Assembly (NCBI GenBank): GCA_900313015.1
Contig: OMPR01000004.1
Coordinates: 124,001-188,000 of the forward strand
Direction of reading: 5' to 3'
DNA length: 64,000 nt
Source of the DNA: Rhodobacteraceae bacterium EL53
GTDB lineage: Bacteria > Pseudomonadota > Alphaproteobacteria > Rhodobacterales > Rhodobacteraceae
Shown here: in pieces, positions 33,959 to 42,608 of the stretch
Layout: every line of letters starts with the position of its first letter
Numbering within the stretch: the first letter of the stretch is position 1
Translations under genes and position numbers: made by a program
Notes under the pieces: generated by a model
What the model was told of the DNA's origin: nothing
The model's database searches: none
What the model saw: the letters and a program-made list of their open reading frames with translations, nothing else

Positions 33959-35434
33959 TTAGACGGACATGCAGATGTATTTCATTTCGAGGTAGTCTTC
34001 GATGCCGTGGTGGCTGCCTTCGCGGCCCAGGCCGGACTGCTTGATGCCGCCGAACGGGGCGACTTCGGTGGAAATGATGCCAGTGTTGACGCCGACGATG
34101 CCATATTCCAGAGCTTCGGCAACTTTGTAAACGCGGCTCAGGTCTTTGGCGTAAAAGTAGGACGCCAGACCAAAGATTGTGTCATTCGCCATCGCGATGA
34201 CTTCGTCTTCGTCCTCGAATTTGAACAGCGGCGCAAGGGGGCCGAATGTCTCTTCCTGTGCGACCTTCATGTCCTGCGTCACGCCGGTGACGACGGTTGG
34301 CTGGAAGAAGGTGCCGCCCAGCTCGTGCGCCGCACCGCCGGTCAGAACCGCGCCGCCGTTGCTGAGCACATCGTTGATGTGTTCCTGTACTTTTTCGATG
34401 GCCTCAGAATTGATCAGCGGGCCGGTGGTGGTGCCAGCAGTCAAACCGTCGCCGATGTTCAGCGCCTCGACCGCGACCTTTAGTTTGGCCGAGAATTCAT
34501 CGTAAACGCCCGCCTGCACATAGATCCGATTGGCACAAACACAGGTCTGTCCATTGTTGCGGAATTTGCACATCATTGCACCCTCGACCGCGGCGTCCAG
34601 ATCGGCGTCATCAAACACGATGAAAGGTGCGTTGCCGCCCAGTTCCATCGAGCATTTCATAACCTGATCCGCGGCCTGCTTCATCAGGATACGACCCACT
34701 TCGGTCGAGCCGGTGAAGGTCAGTTTGCGGATGCCGGGGTTTTCGCAGAACTCTTTGCCGATCTGCGATGCGCTGGAGGATGGCACAACGTTGAACACAC
34801 CGGCTGGGATGCCAGCGCGTTCAGCCAGAACACCCATCACAATCGCAGACAGCGGGGTTTCTTTGGCTGGGCGGGCGACAAAGGCACAGCCAGCTGCCAG
34901 CGCGGGCGCGGCTTTACGGGTGATCATCGCGTTGGGAAAGTTCCACGGCGTGATCGACGCGGCCACACCGATGGGCTGTTTCAGAACGGTGATCCGTTTG
35001 TCGCGCTGGTGACCCGGAATGGTTTCGCCATAGATGCGTTTGGCTTCTTCGCCGAAGAATTCGATGAACGAGGCACCATAGCCGATTTCGCCAATGGCTT
35101 CCGCAAGGGGTTTGCCTTGTTCTGCAGTCAGGATCGCACCCAGATCAGCGGCGTTTTCAACCATCAGGTCGAACCAGCGGCGCAGGATAACGGCGCGCTC
35201 TTTGCCGGTCATGGCGGCCCATTCTTTTTGGGCGGCTTCGGCCTGTGCGATGGCACCGGCAACCTGTGCCCGGCTAAGATCGGCCACCTGAGCGATCACA
35301 TCGCCACGGGCTGGGTTGGTGACATCAAAGGTGCCATTGTCTCCGTCGACCCACTGGCCGCCGATATAGGCTTTGGTCGCCAGCAGCTCTGGGTCTTTCA
35401 AGAGCGATTTGAGATCGGTGGTAGCATCGAGCAT
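33959..35434 (-). CDS. gabD: NAD(P)-dependent succinate-semialdehyde dehydrogenase (GabD type)
   Basis: Aldehyde dehydrogenase of 491 residues that most resembles GabD. Blocks are PWNFPNAMITRKAAPALAAG, FTGSTEVGR, catalytic Glu in MELGGNAPFIV, catalytic Cys298 in NNGQTCVCANR, and EETFGPLAPLF. It should oxidise succinate semialdehyde to succinate; exact substrate is inferred from similarity. ATG 35434 is preceded by GGAG. Divergent from creatinase with shared palindromic sites between. Confidence 0.9.
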   Translation of the reverse strand: MLDATTDLKSLLKDPELLATKAYIGGQWVDGDNGTFDVTNPARGDVIAQVADLSRAQVAGAIAQAEAAQKEWAAMTGKERAVILRRWFDLMVENAADLGAILTAEQGKPLAEAIGEIGYGASFIEFFGEEAKRIYGETIPGHQRDKRITVLKQPIGVAASITPWNFPNAMITRKAAPALAAGCAFVARPAKETPLSAIVMGVLAERAGIPAGVFNVVPSSSASQIGKEFCENPGIRKLTFTGSTEVGRILMKQAADQVMKCSMELGGNAPFIVFDDADLDAAVEGAMMCKFRNNGQTCVCANRIYVQAGVYDEFSAKLKVAVEALNIGDGLTAGTTTGPLINSEAIEKVQEHINDVLSNGGAVLTGGAAHELGGTFFQPTVVTGVTQDMKVAQEETFGPLAPLFKFEDEDEVIAMANDTIFGLASYFYAKDLSRVYKVAEALEYGIVGVNTGIISTEVAPFGGIKQSGLGREGSHHGIEDYLEMKYICMSV

Positions 35435-35496
35435 GTAGGTGTCTCCGGCAGAAAAAATTGTTCGCGTACCGACAAAACAGGTGGCGCGGGGTTTGT

Positions 35497-35535
35497 CTAG
35501 GTCCACCTAGTACTGTTCATTTAGGTCCACGTAAA
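35497..35535. promoter_or_regulatory. Paired palindromic operators between gabD and creatinase genes
   Basis: CTAGGT-CC-ACCTAG (35497-35510) is a perfect inverted repeat. TTTAGGTCCACGTAAA (35520-35535) repeats its TAGGTCCAC core with imperfect symmetry. Centres are 24 bases apart, so two regulator dimers could bind on similar helix faces. The cognate regulator is not in the window. Confidence 0.55.
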
Positions 35536-35707
35536 GGTGAGCGTTCACTAAGTGGCGCGTGGAACACTAAAATGAAGGGCTTGCGCGACTCGTCGAACAC
35601 AGGCAGATTGCGCGCGGGCTCAGGCGATGGCGTCGCCGCATGCCGCAGGGGATGCGCCCAAGTTCTGTCCTGAACGCCAGGACCTTTCTGAAGAGGAGGG
35701 TCAACCC

Positions 35708-36925
35708 ATGACCACTACCACACCGCGTCCGGATTTTTACCGTTATCACAATGGTGTAAAGGCCCCGTTGCCGTTTGCCGAAGCTGAATACGAAGCGCGC
35801 CTGACTGAGCTGCGCGAGCGTATGGACGCTGCTGGCGCGACTGCCGCTGTCTTCACCTCGATGCACAACATCGCGTATTATTCGGGCTTTTTGTATTGCT
35901 CGTTTGGCCGCCCCTACGGTCTGGTTGTGACCGAAACCGAGTGTGTCACGATTAGCGCCGGGATTGATGCCGGGCAGCCGTGGCGCCGCAGCTTTGCCGA
36001 CAACATCACCTATACCGATTGGCAGCGCGACAATTACTGGCGTGCGATTCTGTCGGTGACAGGTCCGGGTCAAGTTATCGGGTACGAAGGCGACCACCTG
36101 ACGCTGATGCAGCGCGACAAGATGGAAGATTTCCTGAAACCTGCCACAATGGTTGACCTGTTCGAGACAACCATGCGTCAGCGGATGCACAAATCCGAGG
36201 CCGAGATTGCCCTGATCCGGCACGGTGCAAACGTGGCTGACGTGGGCGGCTATGCGATCCGCGATGCGGTCAAAGCTGGCGTGCGCGAAATCGACGTGGC
36301 GATGGCCGGTCGTGATGCGATGGAAGCTGAAATCGCCAAGCGGTTCCCGGATGCGGAATACCGCGACACATGGGTGTGGTTCCAGTCGGGCATCAACACC
36401 GATGGCGCCCACAACCCGGTCACGGGCCGTGTTCTGGAGCGGGGCGATATCCTGTCGCTCAATACGTTCCCCATGATCTCGGCCTATTACACCGCGCTGG
36501 AACGCACCATGTTTGTGCAGGAAGTTGACCCGGCCTCGTTGAAGGTTTGGGAAGCCAACGTCGCCGCGCATGAATACGGCATGTCCCTGCTCAAGCCGGG
36601 TGTGAGCTGTTCTGAAGTGACTCACAAGATCAACGAATTCTTCGAAGAACGGGATCTGCTGCAGTACCGCACATTTGGCTATGGCCACTCGTTTGGGGTT
36701 CTGTCGCACTTCTACGGTCGCGAAGCGGGTCTGGAACTGCGCGAAGACATCGACACAGTTCTTGAGCCGGGCATGGTGATCTCGATGGAGCCAATGCTGA
36801 CAATTGCAAATGGCGAGCCGGGGGCCGGTGGCTATCGCGAGCACGACATCTTGGTGATCAACGACGATGGCAATGAGAACATTACCGGCTACCCATACGG
36901 GCCGGAATTCAACGTTGTCGGCTAA
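35708..36925 (+). CDS. Creatinase (creatine amidinohydrolase)
   Basis: Hydrolyses creatine to sarcosine and urea. The 405-residue protein is of the pita-bread fold and close to Pseudomonas creatinase: NIAYYSGFLYCSFGRPYGLVVTE, ITYTDWQRDNYW, FQSGINTDGAHNPVTGR (catalytic His235), YYTALERTMF, LQYRTFGYGHSFGVLSH and EPGMVISMEPM. Unlike the related metallopeptidases it needs no metal. GGAGG precedes ATG 35708. Faces the BCCT transporter gene, which could import its substrate or betaines. Confidence 0.93.
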   Translation: MTTTTPRPDFYRYHNGVKAPLPFAEAEYEARLTELRERMDAAGATAAVFTSMHNIAYYSGFLYCSFGRPYGLVVTETECVTISAGIDAGQPWRRSFADNITYTDWQRDNYWRAILSVTGPGQVIGYEGDHLTLMQRDKMEDFLKPATMVDLFETTMRQRMHKSEAEIALIRHGANVADVGGYAIRDAVKAGVREIDVAMAGRDAMEAEIAKRFPDAEYRDTWVWFQSGINTDGAHNPVTGRVLERGDILSLNTFPMISAYYTALERTMFVQEVDPASLKVWEANVAAHEYGMSLLKPGVSCSEVTHKINEFFEERDLLQYRTFGYGHSFGVLSHFYGREAGLELREDIDTVLEPGMVISMEPMLTIANGEPGAGGYREHDILVINDDGNENITGYPYGPEFNVVG

Positions 36926-36968
36926 GGCCGCGCGCTGCGTTACAGGGGTTTAGCGACCCTAACAGCCG

Positions 36969-36991
36969 GGGGGTGCCATCTGCGCACCCCC
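36969..36991 (+). terminator. GC hairpin after creatinase gene
   Basis: GGGGGTGC (36969-36976) and GCACCCCC (36984-36991) form an 8-bp stem 43 bases after the creatinase stop. No T-run follows, so termination is tentative. Confidence 0.4.
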
Positions 36992-37004
36992 TGTGCACTT
37001 TCCG
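36984..37004. repeat. Intergenic GTGCAC element, copy 2
   Basis: Matches the 21-base element at 21459-21479 at 18 of 21 positions, with a shared core CCTGTGCACT. It overlaps the 3' arm of the preceding hairpin. Confidence 0.5.
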
Positions 37005-37133
37005 TACACCGCCGTGGCACCGCACTGGCCGAGATGACGGGCATTCCCCAATAAAGACATGAGTACCGCAAAACCTTTGGGCTATGGTCCCAGGGTGCTT
37101 TGGTATGGGCGTGGCTTGTGTTTGATCCGAACA

Positions 37134-37166
37134 CAAAAACGCCGGGCCTGATCTCTCAGGCCCGGC
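37134..37166 (-). terminator. Rho-independent terminator of the BCCT gene
   Basis: GCCGGGCCTGA (37141-37151) and TCAGGCCCGGC (37156-37166) form a perfect 11-bp stem with loop TCTC. On the minus strand it is followed by GTTTTTG. Confidence 0.9.
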
Positions 37167-37200
37167 GCAAATTCAAAGGCTGATATCAGCGAGGCGAGGG

Positions 37201-39003
37201 TTAGCCGCGCTTGCCATCCCGATACAGGGCTTTGGTCAGCGAGATACACATCAGACCCATCACCATAGTGAAGGGAAGCGCGCCGATGATCATGGCACTT
37301 TTGAGCGCTTCCATCGGATCGCCTGCATCATTTGCCTTACCCGCGACCAGCAGGGTGGCGATGACCGCTGTCAGGATCAGACCCCAAACGATGCGATGCT
37401 TGATGCCGGTGTGCTGTTCGCCGCCAGACATGATGGTGTTCATCACCAGAATGCCCGAGTCAGCCGAAGTGACCAGGAAGGTCATGATCAGAACAACACA
37501 CATGATGGTGATACCGGTCAGGAACCCGCCTGAAATCATCTGGCTGAGAGTGACAAACAATTTGGCCGTGTTGGATGCACCAATGATGGCGCCCTCGGCG
37601 TTGCCGCTCAGTTCCAGATCAATCGCGGTGCCGCCCAGAATGGTCATCCAAGCAAAGCAGACCATCGCTGGTGCAAATACACAGCCGACGATGAATTCAC
37701 GCACGGTACGACCACGCGAGATGCGCGCAAGGAACAAGCCTACGAAGGGCGAGAATGCGATCCACCAAGCCCAGTAGAAGGTTGTCCAACCCGCTTGCCA
37801 ACCGAACTGACGGCCCTGCTCACCAGCTGCATAGGCAGCCTGCAGAACATCATCAGACAGAGCAGCTGCATCGCCTTCGAGGCCGGATTTGAAGCCAGAG
37901 AACGAACCCCATGCATTGGTTGCACCACCACGCAGGGCATCAGCATGCGCTGTTGCTTCGGCAGGCAGAGCAGAGGCAAAGTCCGCGGCGGACAGCGGCG
38001 TGTAAGGGCCAAAGCTGAGCGCGGCAAAGTTCAGGATGTAGTCAACAAAGGCAGTTGCATAGGTTGTCATGGCAAACAGGAACGAGCCAAAGACAACAAA
38101 GGTCAGCAGCAGGATCAGCGACAGAACCAGATTGAGGTTGGATAGGTACTTAACGCCGCGACCAACACCGGACACAGCCGACAGGATCGACAGGCCCATG
38201 ATCATGACCAGACCTGAGATCAGACCAACAGTGCCGGGTGCAGGTGCATCGCCAGACATATCCATCATCCATTCCGCACCTGTGATGGCGTACACGCCGT
38301 CAACAAATTGCGAAACACCAAAGCCGATGGTTACAGACACACCAAGGATAGTTGCAACAACGCCCAGAACGTCAACGATGTGACCAAGGAAACCGTTCAT
38401 CAGTTTGCCAAACAGCGGCGTCAGAGCGGTGCGGATGGTCAGTGGCATGTCGCGCGTATAAGCGTAATAGGCCAGTGATAGGCCGGTTACGACGTAGATC
38501 GCCCAAGCGTGGAACCCATAGTGCAGGAACGTGTAACGGAACCCGGATTGGATTGCCTCTTTTGAGTTGCCAGCAACCTCTTGGCCAACAACAACGGGGT
38601 TGGATCCCCACAGACCCAGTGGCTCGGCGGTGGCGAAAACCATCAGGCCGACACCCAGACCGGCGCCAAACATCATCGAGAACCATGAGAAGTTTGAAAA
38701 CTCGGGGGCTTCACCCGGGGTACCCATGATGCGTTTGCCAGTTTGGGGCAAAAGCGCGATCACCAGTAGGAAGAAGGCAAAGAAACCAACGATGACGATG
38801 TAGAACGCGTTAAAATCTTCGAGCAGGCGCCAGTTCAGGCTGCCTAGAACGCCTTGGGCGTTTGCGGGCCAGATAAGAGCCCAGAGAACAAGAGCGACCA
38901 TAATTCCTTTGCTGAGCAGGGCGATTTCCACGCTGTGCCCTTCGTAGAACCCTGATTTAGCCTTGGATATCTCCAGCTCGGTGAATGGTTGTTTGACGGA
39001 CAT
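37201..39003 (-). CDS. BCCT family betaine/carnitine/choline transporter
   Basis: A 600-residue inner-membrane secondary carrier with about 12 helices. The family signature WTTFYWAWWIAFSPFVGLFLARISRGRTVREF is present, as is MMFGAGLGVGLMVFATAEP. Substrates in the family are trimethylammonium compounds and DMSP; creatine is conceivable here given the convergent creatinase gene. ATG 39003 is preceded by GAGGAGG, favouring it over the longer frame to 39045. Confidence 0.94.
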   Translation of the reverse strand: MSVKQPFTELEISKAKSGFYEGHSVEIALLSKGIMVALVLWALIWPANAQGVLGSLNWRLLEDFNAFYIVIVGFFAFFLLVIALLPQTGKRIMGTPGEAPEFSNFSWFSMMFGAGLGVGLMVFATAEPLGLWGSNPVVVGQEVAGNSKEAIQSGFRYTFLHYGFHAWAIYVVTGLSLAYYAYTRDMPLTIRTALTPLFGKLMNGFLGHIVDVLGVVATILGVSVTIGFGVSQFVDGVYAITGAEWMMDMSGDAPAPGTVGLISGLVMIMGLSILSAVSGVGRGVKYLSNLNLVLSLILLLTFVVFGSFLFAMTTYATAFVDYILNFAALSFGPYTPLSAADFASALPAEATAHADALRGGATNAWGSFSGFKSGLEGDAAALSDDVLQAAYAAGEQGRQFGWQAGWTTFYWAWWIAFSPFVGLFLARISRGRTVREFIVGCVFAPAMVCFAWMTILGGTAIDLELSGNAEGAIIGASNTAKLFVTLSQMISGGFLTGITIMCVVLIMTFLVTSADSGILVMNTIMSGGEQHTGIKHRIVWGLILTAVIATLLVAGKANDAGDPMEALKSAMIIGALPFTMVMGLMCISLTKALYRDGKRG

Positions 39004-39201
39004 GCGCGCGACCTCCTCTGTCGTGATTTTCCCAATTGGCGGCATGTGAGGGGATTGAGAAGGTATGTATACGGTCTAAATCTGCTATTATGCGACCTTT
39101 TGCGCTAACAATGTTAACAATTCACGACAGAATTCAGGATACCTTTGTATACACTACGTTCGCCAAAATGGGGCGCATCCGACAGTTTGGTCTTAAAATG
39201 C

Positions 39202-39235
39202 GAAACGCGGCCCGCTCAGAGAGGGGCCGCGTTTC
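39202..39235 (-). terminator. Rho-independent terminator of the cold-shock gene
   Basis: GAAACGCGGCCC (39202-39213) and GGGCCGCGTTTC (39224-39235) pair perfectly over 12 bp. On the minus strand the stem is followed by GCATTTTAAGA. Confidence 0.8.
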
Positions 39236-39258
39236 AAAATTTCGGTCTCGAAAAAGGC

Positions 39259-39465
39259 TTATGCCAGTGCGAGGTTTACCGCTGCCTCACGACCGTCACG
39301 GCCGGGCTCGATGTCGAAAGTAACTTTCTGGTTGTCGGCCAGACCTGTCAGGCCGGAACGCTCAACAGCAGAAATGTGTACAAACACGTCTTTGCTGCCG
39401 CCATCGGGTGCGATAAAGCCGAAGCCTTTAGTAGAGTTGAACCATTTTACGGTGCCAGTGGCCAT
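39259..39465 (-). CDS. Cold-shock protein (CspA family)
   Basis: A 68-residue single cold-shock domain that binds single-stranded RNA and DNA. The nucleic-acid motifs RNP1 (KGFGFIAP) and RNP2 (DVFVHIS) are intact. ATG 39465 ([15 protein letters not shown]) gives the standard length; the frame continues upstream without family similarity. About 350 bases without a gene lie upstream, shared with the divergent operon at 39816, leaving room for a long 5' leader typical of csp mRNAs. Confidence 0.95.
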   Translation of the reverse strand: MATGTVKWFNSTKGFGFIAPDGGSKDVFVHISAVERSGLTGLADNQKVTFDIEPGRDGREAAVNLALA

Positions 39466-39815
39466 ATCCGTAGTCTCCATAATGTTGCTACCTGCTTGAG
39501 TGCGGTAGCCCTGCATAGTCGGCCTGGATCGAAAGACTGAGTGCCGGTAAACGGGAGACAGTGGTCGAATAGGAATAACGTAAGCGGACTTGATATGGAA
39601 CGGGAAAGAGATTCGTTCAAGGGGCAAATTGAAAAAAGTCCTTTATAAGCGGATCTACGTGCACGCCTGCCACATCTCTGTGTCGTCAAAGATATAGGTT
39701 TTCTTTCTGAGGCAGGTTTGCAAAACTTTCGCGGAAAGAGTGTGTTGGGGGGATGTAAATCGTCGTTACATTACCTAACTAGTGAGTATTACAGTAACAA
39801 AAGGGGATTTGAGCC
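39466..39815. other. Divergent region between cold-shock gene and coiled-coil operon
   Basis: About 350 bases containing the likely csp leader on the left. On the right is an AT-rich stretch with GTTAC (39765-39769) and GTAAC (39794-39798) around a central ACTAGT, a loose dyad that may regulate the rightward operon. No gene is seen. Confidence 0.4.
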
Positions 39816-40895
39816 GTGTCTGACTCAGAATTTGATGCAATCATTCGAGAAACGCAGCAGAAGGTAAAAGAAAGTCAGGCCAAGATCGAGGGTCTGACCG
39901 GGCGAATTGAAAGCGCGCGGTCCAAAATTGATGCGGGCGAGGCTGACATTGATATCGAAAATGCCACGCTAGAGGATGTGCATGCCCATACGGACGTGAT
40001 GAACGCTAATATTGCCGAGCTGATTATGGGCTTGGATGATGTGACCAGCGCGTTTTCCAAAGATTTCGACGAGATGCGTTCGAAAACCGGGTGGGAGAGC
40101 TTTGTCGGCATTTTTGCCGGGGCCAAGTCGGATTCCATGCGTCAGGAACGCATCCGGTCTGCGAACATTGATGACAAGCTGCAAGACCTGATCGCCAAGT
40201 CGGACGTGATCGTTCAGCTGCTCGAAGGGCAGTTGGCGGTGTTGGAAGAGCAGCGCGAAAAGGTCGAGGTAAATCTGACCTCGACGCTGGATGACCGGGA
40301 ATTCACGGTGCAAGAGCTGGAAAACGTCCGCGCTGACATTCTGGGCATGGACCCGGCGATCATCGCCTTGGAAAACAAAATCGCGGTGGAACAGGATGCG
40401 GCGGCGCGCACCAAGCTGGAAACCGAACTGGCTGAAATGAACAAGAGCTATAATGCTCTGGTGCAGGACGAGCAGGTCAAGCTGGCCAAAAGCCAGACGC
40501 TGGAACGCTATATCGAAAAGGGCAAGACCTGGGTCGATTCCCTGCAGAACCAAGCGGCGACACAGATGGTGCTGATCAACAAGCTGCAGACAGATACCCA
40601 GCAGCGGGTGGTGCTATATGATGCGCTGACCAGCTCTTTGAAGACCGCACAACAACAGGATGTCGCGCACCGCATCAACGAAATCGGCGTCAAAACCGAC
40701 CAAGAGGCGCAAACCGCCATGGCCGCCATCGGCACCGCAACCAACCAGAAAATGGCCGACATGCTGGACGCCCACGAGGACCACATGGTCTTTGCCCGCG
40801 ACGTGTTAGAGAAGAAAGCCAAAGCCGACGAACGCTTTGCTCGCCGCTTTGCCGCGATTGTCGAGAAGCACGACAAGAACCTGTATGGTGGGTAA
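39816..40895 (+). CDS. Long coiled-coil protein, possibly TelA-like
   Basis: A 359-residue acidic, almost wholly helical protein without signal peptide or membrane helix. Strong heptad-like sequence spans about residues 5-60 and 120-260 (SDVIVQLLEGQLAVLEEQRE, DPAIIALENKI). The later part (ERYIEKGKTWVDSLQNQAAT, then INKLQTDTQQRVVLYDALTS) has the rhythm of toxic-anion-resistance TelA proteins, but the match is by eye and weak. It starts at GTG 39816 after AGGGGA. First gene of the operon; three bases separate its stop from the next start. A cytoplasmic scaffold for the AAA ATPase is a guess. Confidence 0.75.
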   Translation: MSDSEFDAIIRETQQKVKESQAKIEGLTGRIESARSKIDAGEADIDIENATLEDVHAHTDVMNANIAELIMGLDDVTSAFSKDFDEMRSKTGWESFVGIFAGAKSDSMRQERIRSANIDDKLQDLIAKSDVIVQLLEGQLAVLEEQREKVEVNLTSTLDDREFTVQELENVRADILGMDPAIIALENKIAVEQDAAARTKLETELAEMNKSYNALVQDEQVKLAKSQTLERYIEKGKTWVDSLQNQAATQMVLINKLQTDTQQRVVLYDALTSSLKTAQQQDVAHRINEIGVKTDQEAQTAMAAIGTATNQKMADMLDAHEDHMVFARDVLEKKAKADERFARRFAAIVEKHDKNLYGG

Positions 40896-40898
40896 GGG

Positions 40899-41078
40899 AT
40901 GACTCGTGGTGTCGCCCTATTTCTCTTTATTTTCGTGACACTTTCTTGCGGGGTCTTGCTGCTCAATACGCTGGATTGGGTGACATCAACGCTGTGGCGT
41001 TCTGTTAGTCTTGGAGCGGTTGGAATGATTTCGTTGCAGCTATTTAATCGTGTTTGGCCACGTAGCGAGAGCCGGTGA
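40899..41078 (+). CDS. Tiny two-helix membrane protein
   Basis: A 59-residue frame missed by simple length cut-offs, from ATG 40899 after AAGGG. The protein MTRGVALFLFIFVTLSCGVL... has helices at about 5-23 and 35-50, and a basic polar tail (RVWPRSESR). It starts 3 bases after the coiled-coil gene and is followed 12 bases on by another small gene, so it is likely real and co-transcribed. Unknown family. Confidence 0.6.
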   Translation: MTRGVALFLFIFVTLSCGVLLLNTLDWVTSTLWRSVSLGAVGMISLQLFNRVWPRSESR

Positions 41079-41090
41079 AAAGGTAAGGCG

Positions 41091-41249
41091 ATGAAAGCGA
41101 AAAAGAATTTGGCGATCGGTATCGGCGCCGGCGTTTTGCTCGGGGCGTTGGTAAACTGGGCCTTTGACCCGGGCATCGTTGTTCAAACAGCCGCAGCTGT
41201 GGTCGTGGGTTCTATCACGATGGGTGCTTTGACCCGTAGATGGGCGTGA
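41091..41249 (+). CDS. Tiny two-helix membrane protein, paralog A
   Basis: 52 residues from ATG 41091 with AAGG upstream. The sequence has two short helices joined by NWAFDPGIVVQTA and ends in TRRWA. It aligns along its length with the next gene product (shared GVL-x-G-x-LV-x-WAFD, then V-x-TA and TxG), so the two are tandem duplicates. Function unknown. Confidence 0.62.
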   Translation: MKAKKNLAIGIGAGVLLGALVNWAFDPGIVVQTAAAVVVGSITMGALTRRWA

Positions 41250-41261
41250 GGTGAGCCAATC

Positions 41262-41444
41262 ATGAAGACGGCTTTGAAATCCTATGCGGTTGCCATTGTG
41301 CTCGGTGTTTTGACGGGGCTTTTGGTGCGATGGGCTTTTGACGTCGCATTCTGGGTGCACACTGCTGTTGCTGGGGGTGTGGCCGGAATAACGGTTGGCG
41401 TGATGAATCGCCTGCAAGCAGAAAAAAAGGATACGCATGACTGA
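41262..41444 (+). CDS. Tiny two-helix membrane protein, paralog B
   Basis: 60 residues with two helices (about 8-25 and 33-50) linked by RWAFDVAFWVHTAV and a charged tail QAEKKDTHD. It overlaps the next gene by 8 bases (41437-41444), which indicates translational coupling. Paralog of the preceding gene. Confidence 0.7.
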   Translation: MKTALKSYAVAIVLGVLTGLLVRWAFDVAFWVHTAVAGGVAGITVGVMNRLQAEKKDTHD

Positions 41445-42555
41445 CCCCGCCAATGACCACGTTGGGCTGACCGACACTTTTGCTTCGCGCCGGTATTTCC
41501 GCAAGTTTGAGGGGATTACCGTGCATCTGTTGCGCGTCGCCGCGAATATGGAAGCCGATGGCGCGGTCTCTAAAGAAGAGGTCAAGATCATCTCGCGCTA
41601 TCTCTCGGGGCTGCTCTATACCTTCCGCGCGCTCAGCATGAAGTACCTGCTGGTCGGGCGCGACACGGGTCGGTTCTTTGGCAGTCTCAACATGGACAAG
41701 CGCGACAGCGGGTTTCCGGTGGCGGCTGAATTGTTGACCATGGCCAATGACGCGCAACAGGCGCAGCGGCATCTGGCCAACATGCCGTCCGAGGCCGAGC
41801 TTAAGGATGACATGGTGCGCACCATCATCGGCCAACAACAGGTGCCGACCAAGCTGCAATTCGCCCTGTCCCAGCGGCAGTATTACGAGGAACTGCTCAA
41901 GGGCGAGTTGTTCTGGGCGCGCAATGACCCGGAATGTCTCTGGATCGGAAATGATGGCGACCGGCGGCGGTTTATGCTGCATTGGGCCGTCTATGACAGT
42001 CAGATCAATCTGCCGGTCATCTACCTGATGGAGCTTGAGGACAGCGGTAAGATCACCCTGCCCAAGGATCAGCGCCGCTGGCCCGAGGTGCAGGCCCATC
42101 TGATGGCGCAGTCGATGGCGGGGCTGAAACTGCTGACGATTGCCAAGGGGTTTGATCAGGACTTTGATGATCTGCACCCCAAGTCGCTGAAACGCATTCA
42201 CGTGGGGCCGATGTATTCTTCTGCCTATACCGAACAGTCCGGCCCCCTGCGCCGGGTTCTGTCCGAGGCCGAGGCCCCCGAAGGCCAAGATTGGGCGCTG
42301 GCCTGGACCACCGAAGAGCTGGAAAGCGAACAGGTGATTGAAGAGCGTGCCGGCTGGTTTTCGACCGTTGAGCGCGAGGTCTTTGCCCTAGATCCCTTTG
42401 GCGGGCAGGGCGCCGAGACGGGCACCACCCGGATGCAGCGCTCCATCATCCTGCCACAGCGCCCGTTTCAGGTGCTTGCGGAACAGAATCCACCGGGGTT
42501 TGGCGACGTGCGCAAATTTGTGGTCAGCGCCACCGGGCAGGTGTTGCGGTACTGA
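41437..42555 (+). CDS. Unknown protein with weak TerB-like N-terminal segment
   Basis: A 372-residue soluble-looking protein. Residues about 20-60 (FEGITVHLLRVAANMEADGAVSKEEVKIISRYL) recall the DGxVSxEE helix pair of TerB-like stress proteins. The rest (for example FWARNDPECLWIGNDGD and LHPKSLKRIHVGPMYSS) is not one I recognise. It overlaps the small membrane gene before it and precedes the AAA ATPase by 53 bases. If TerB-like, it would fit a TelA/Ter-type stress module; that link is inference. Confidence 0.75.
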   Translation: MTDPANDHVGLTDTFASRRYFRKFEGITVHLLRVAANMEADGAVSKEEVKIISRYLSGLLYTFRALSMKYLLVGRDTGRFFGSLNMDKRDSGFPVAAELLTMANDAQQAQRHLANMPSEAELKDDMVRTIIGQQQVPTKLQFALSQRQYYEELLKGELFWARNDPECLWIGNDGDRRRFMLHWAVYDSQINLPVIYLMELEDSGKITLPKDQRRWPEVQAHLMAQSMAGLKLLTIAKGFDQDFDDLHPKSLKRIHVGPMYSSAYTEQSGPLRRVLSEAEAPEGQDWALAWTTEELESEQVIEERAGWFSTVEREVFALDPFGGQGAETGTTRMQRSIILPQRPFQVLAEQNPPGFGDVRKFVVSATGQVLRY

Positions 42556-42608
42556 CTGCCGCGTCCGGAATTTCCGTATTTGAAGATTGTTAAAAGAGGT
42601 TGCGTGAC

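Noticed and set aside
35567-36844. Leftward frame of 425 codons over the creatinase gene
   Set aside because: Antisense shadow; the creatinase match on the plus strand is strong along its whole length.
39060-39160. Two GTATAC palindromes upstream of the BCCT gene as an operator pair
   Set aside because: Six-base palindromes 80 bases apart in an AT-rich region are easily random; no further shared symmetry was found.
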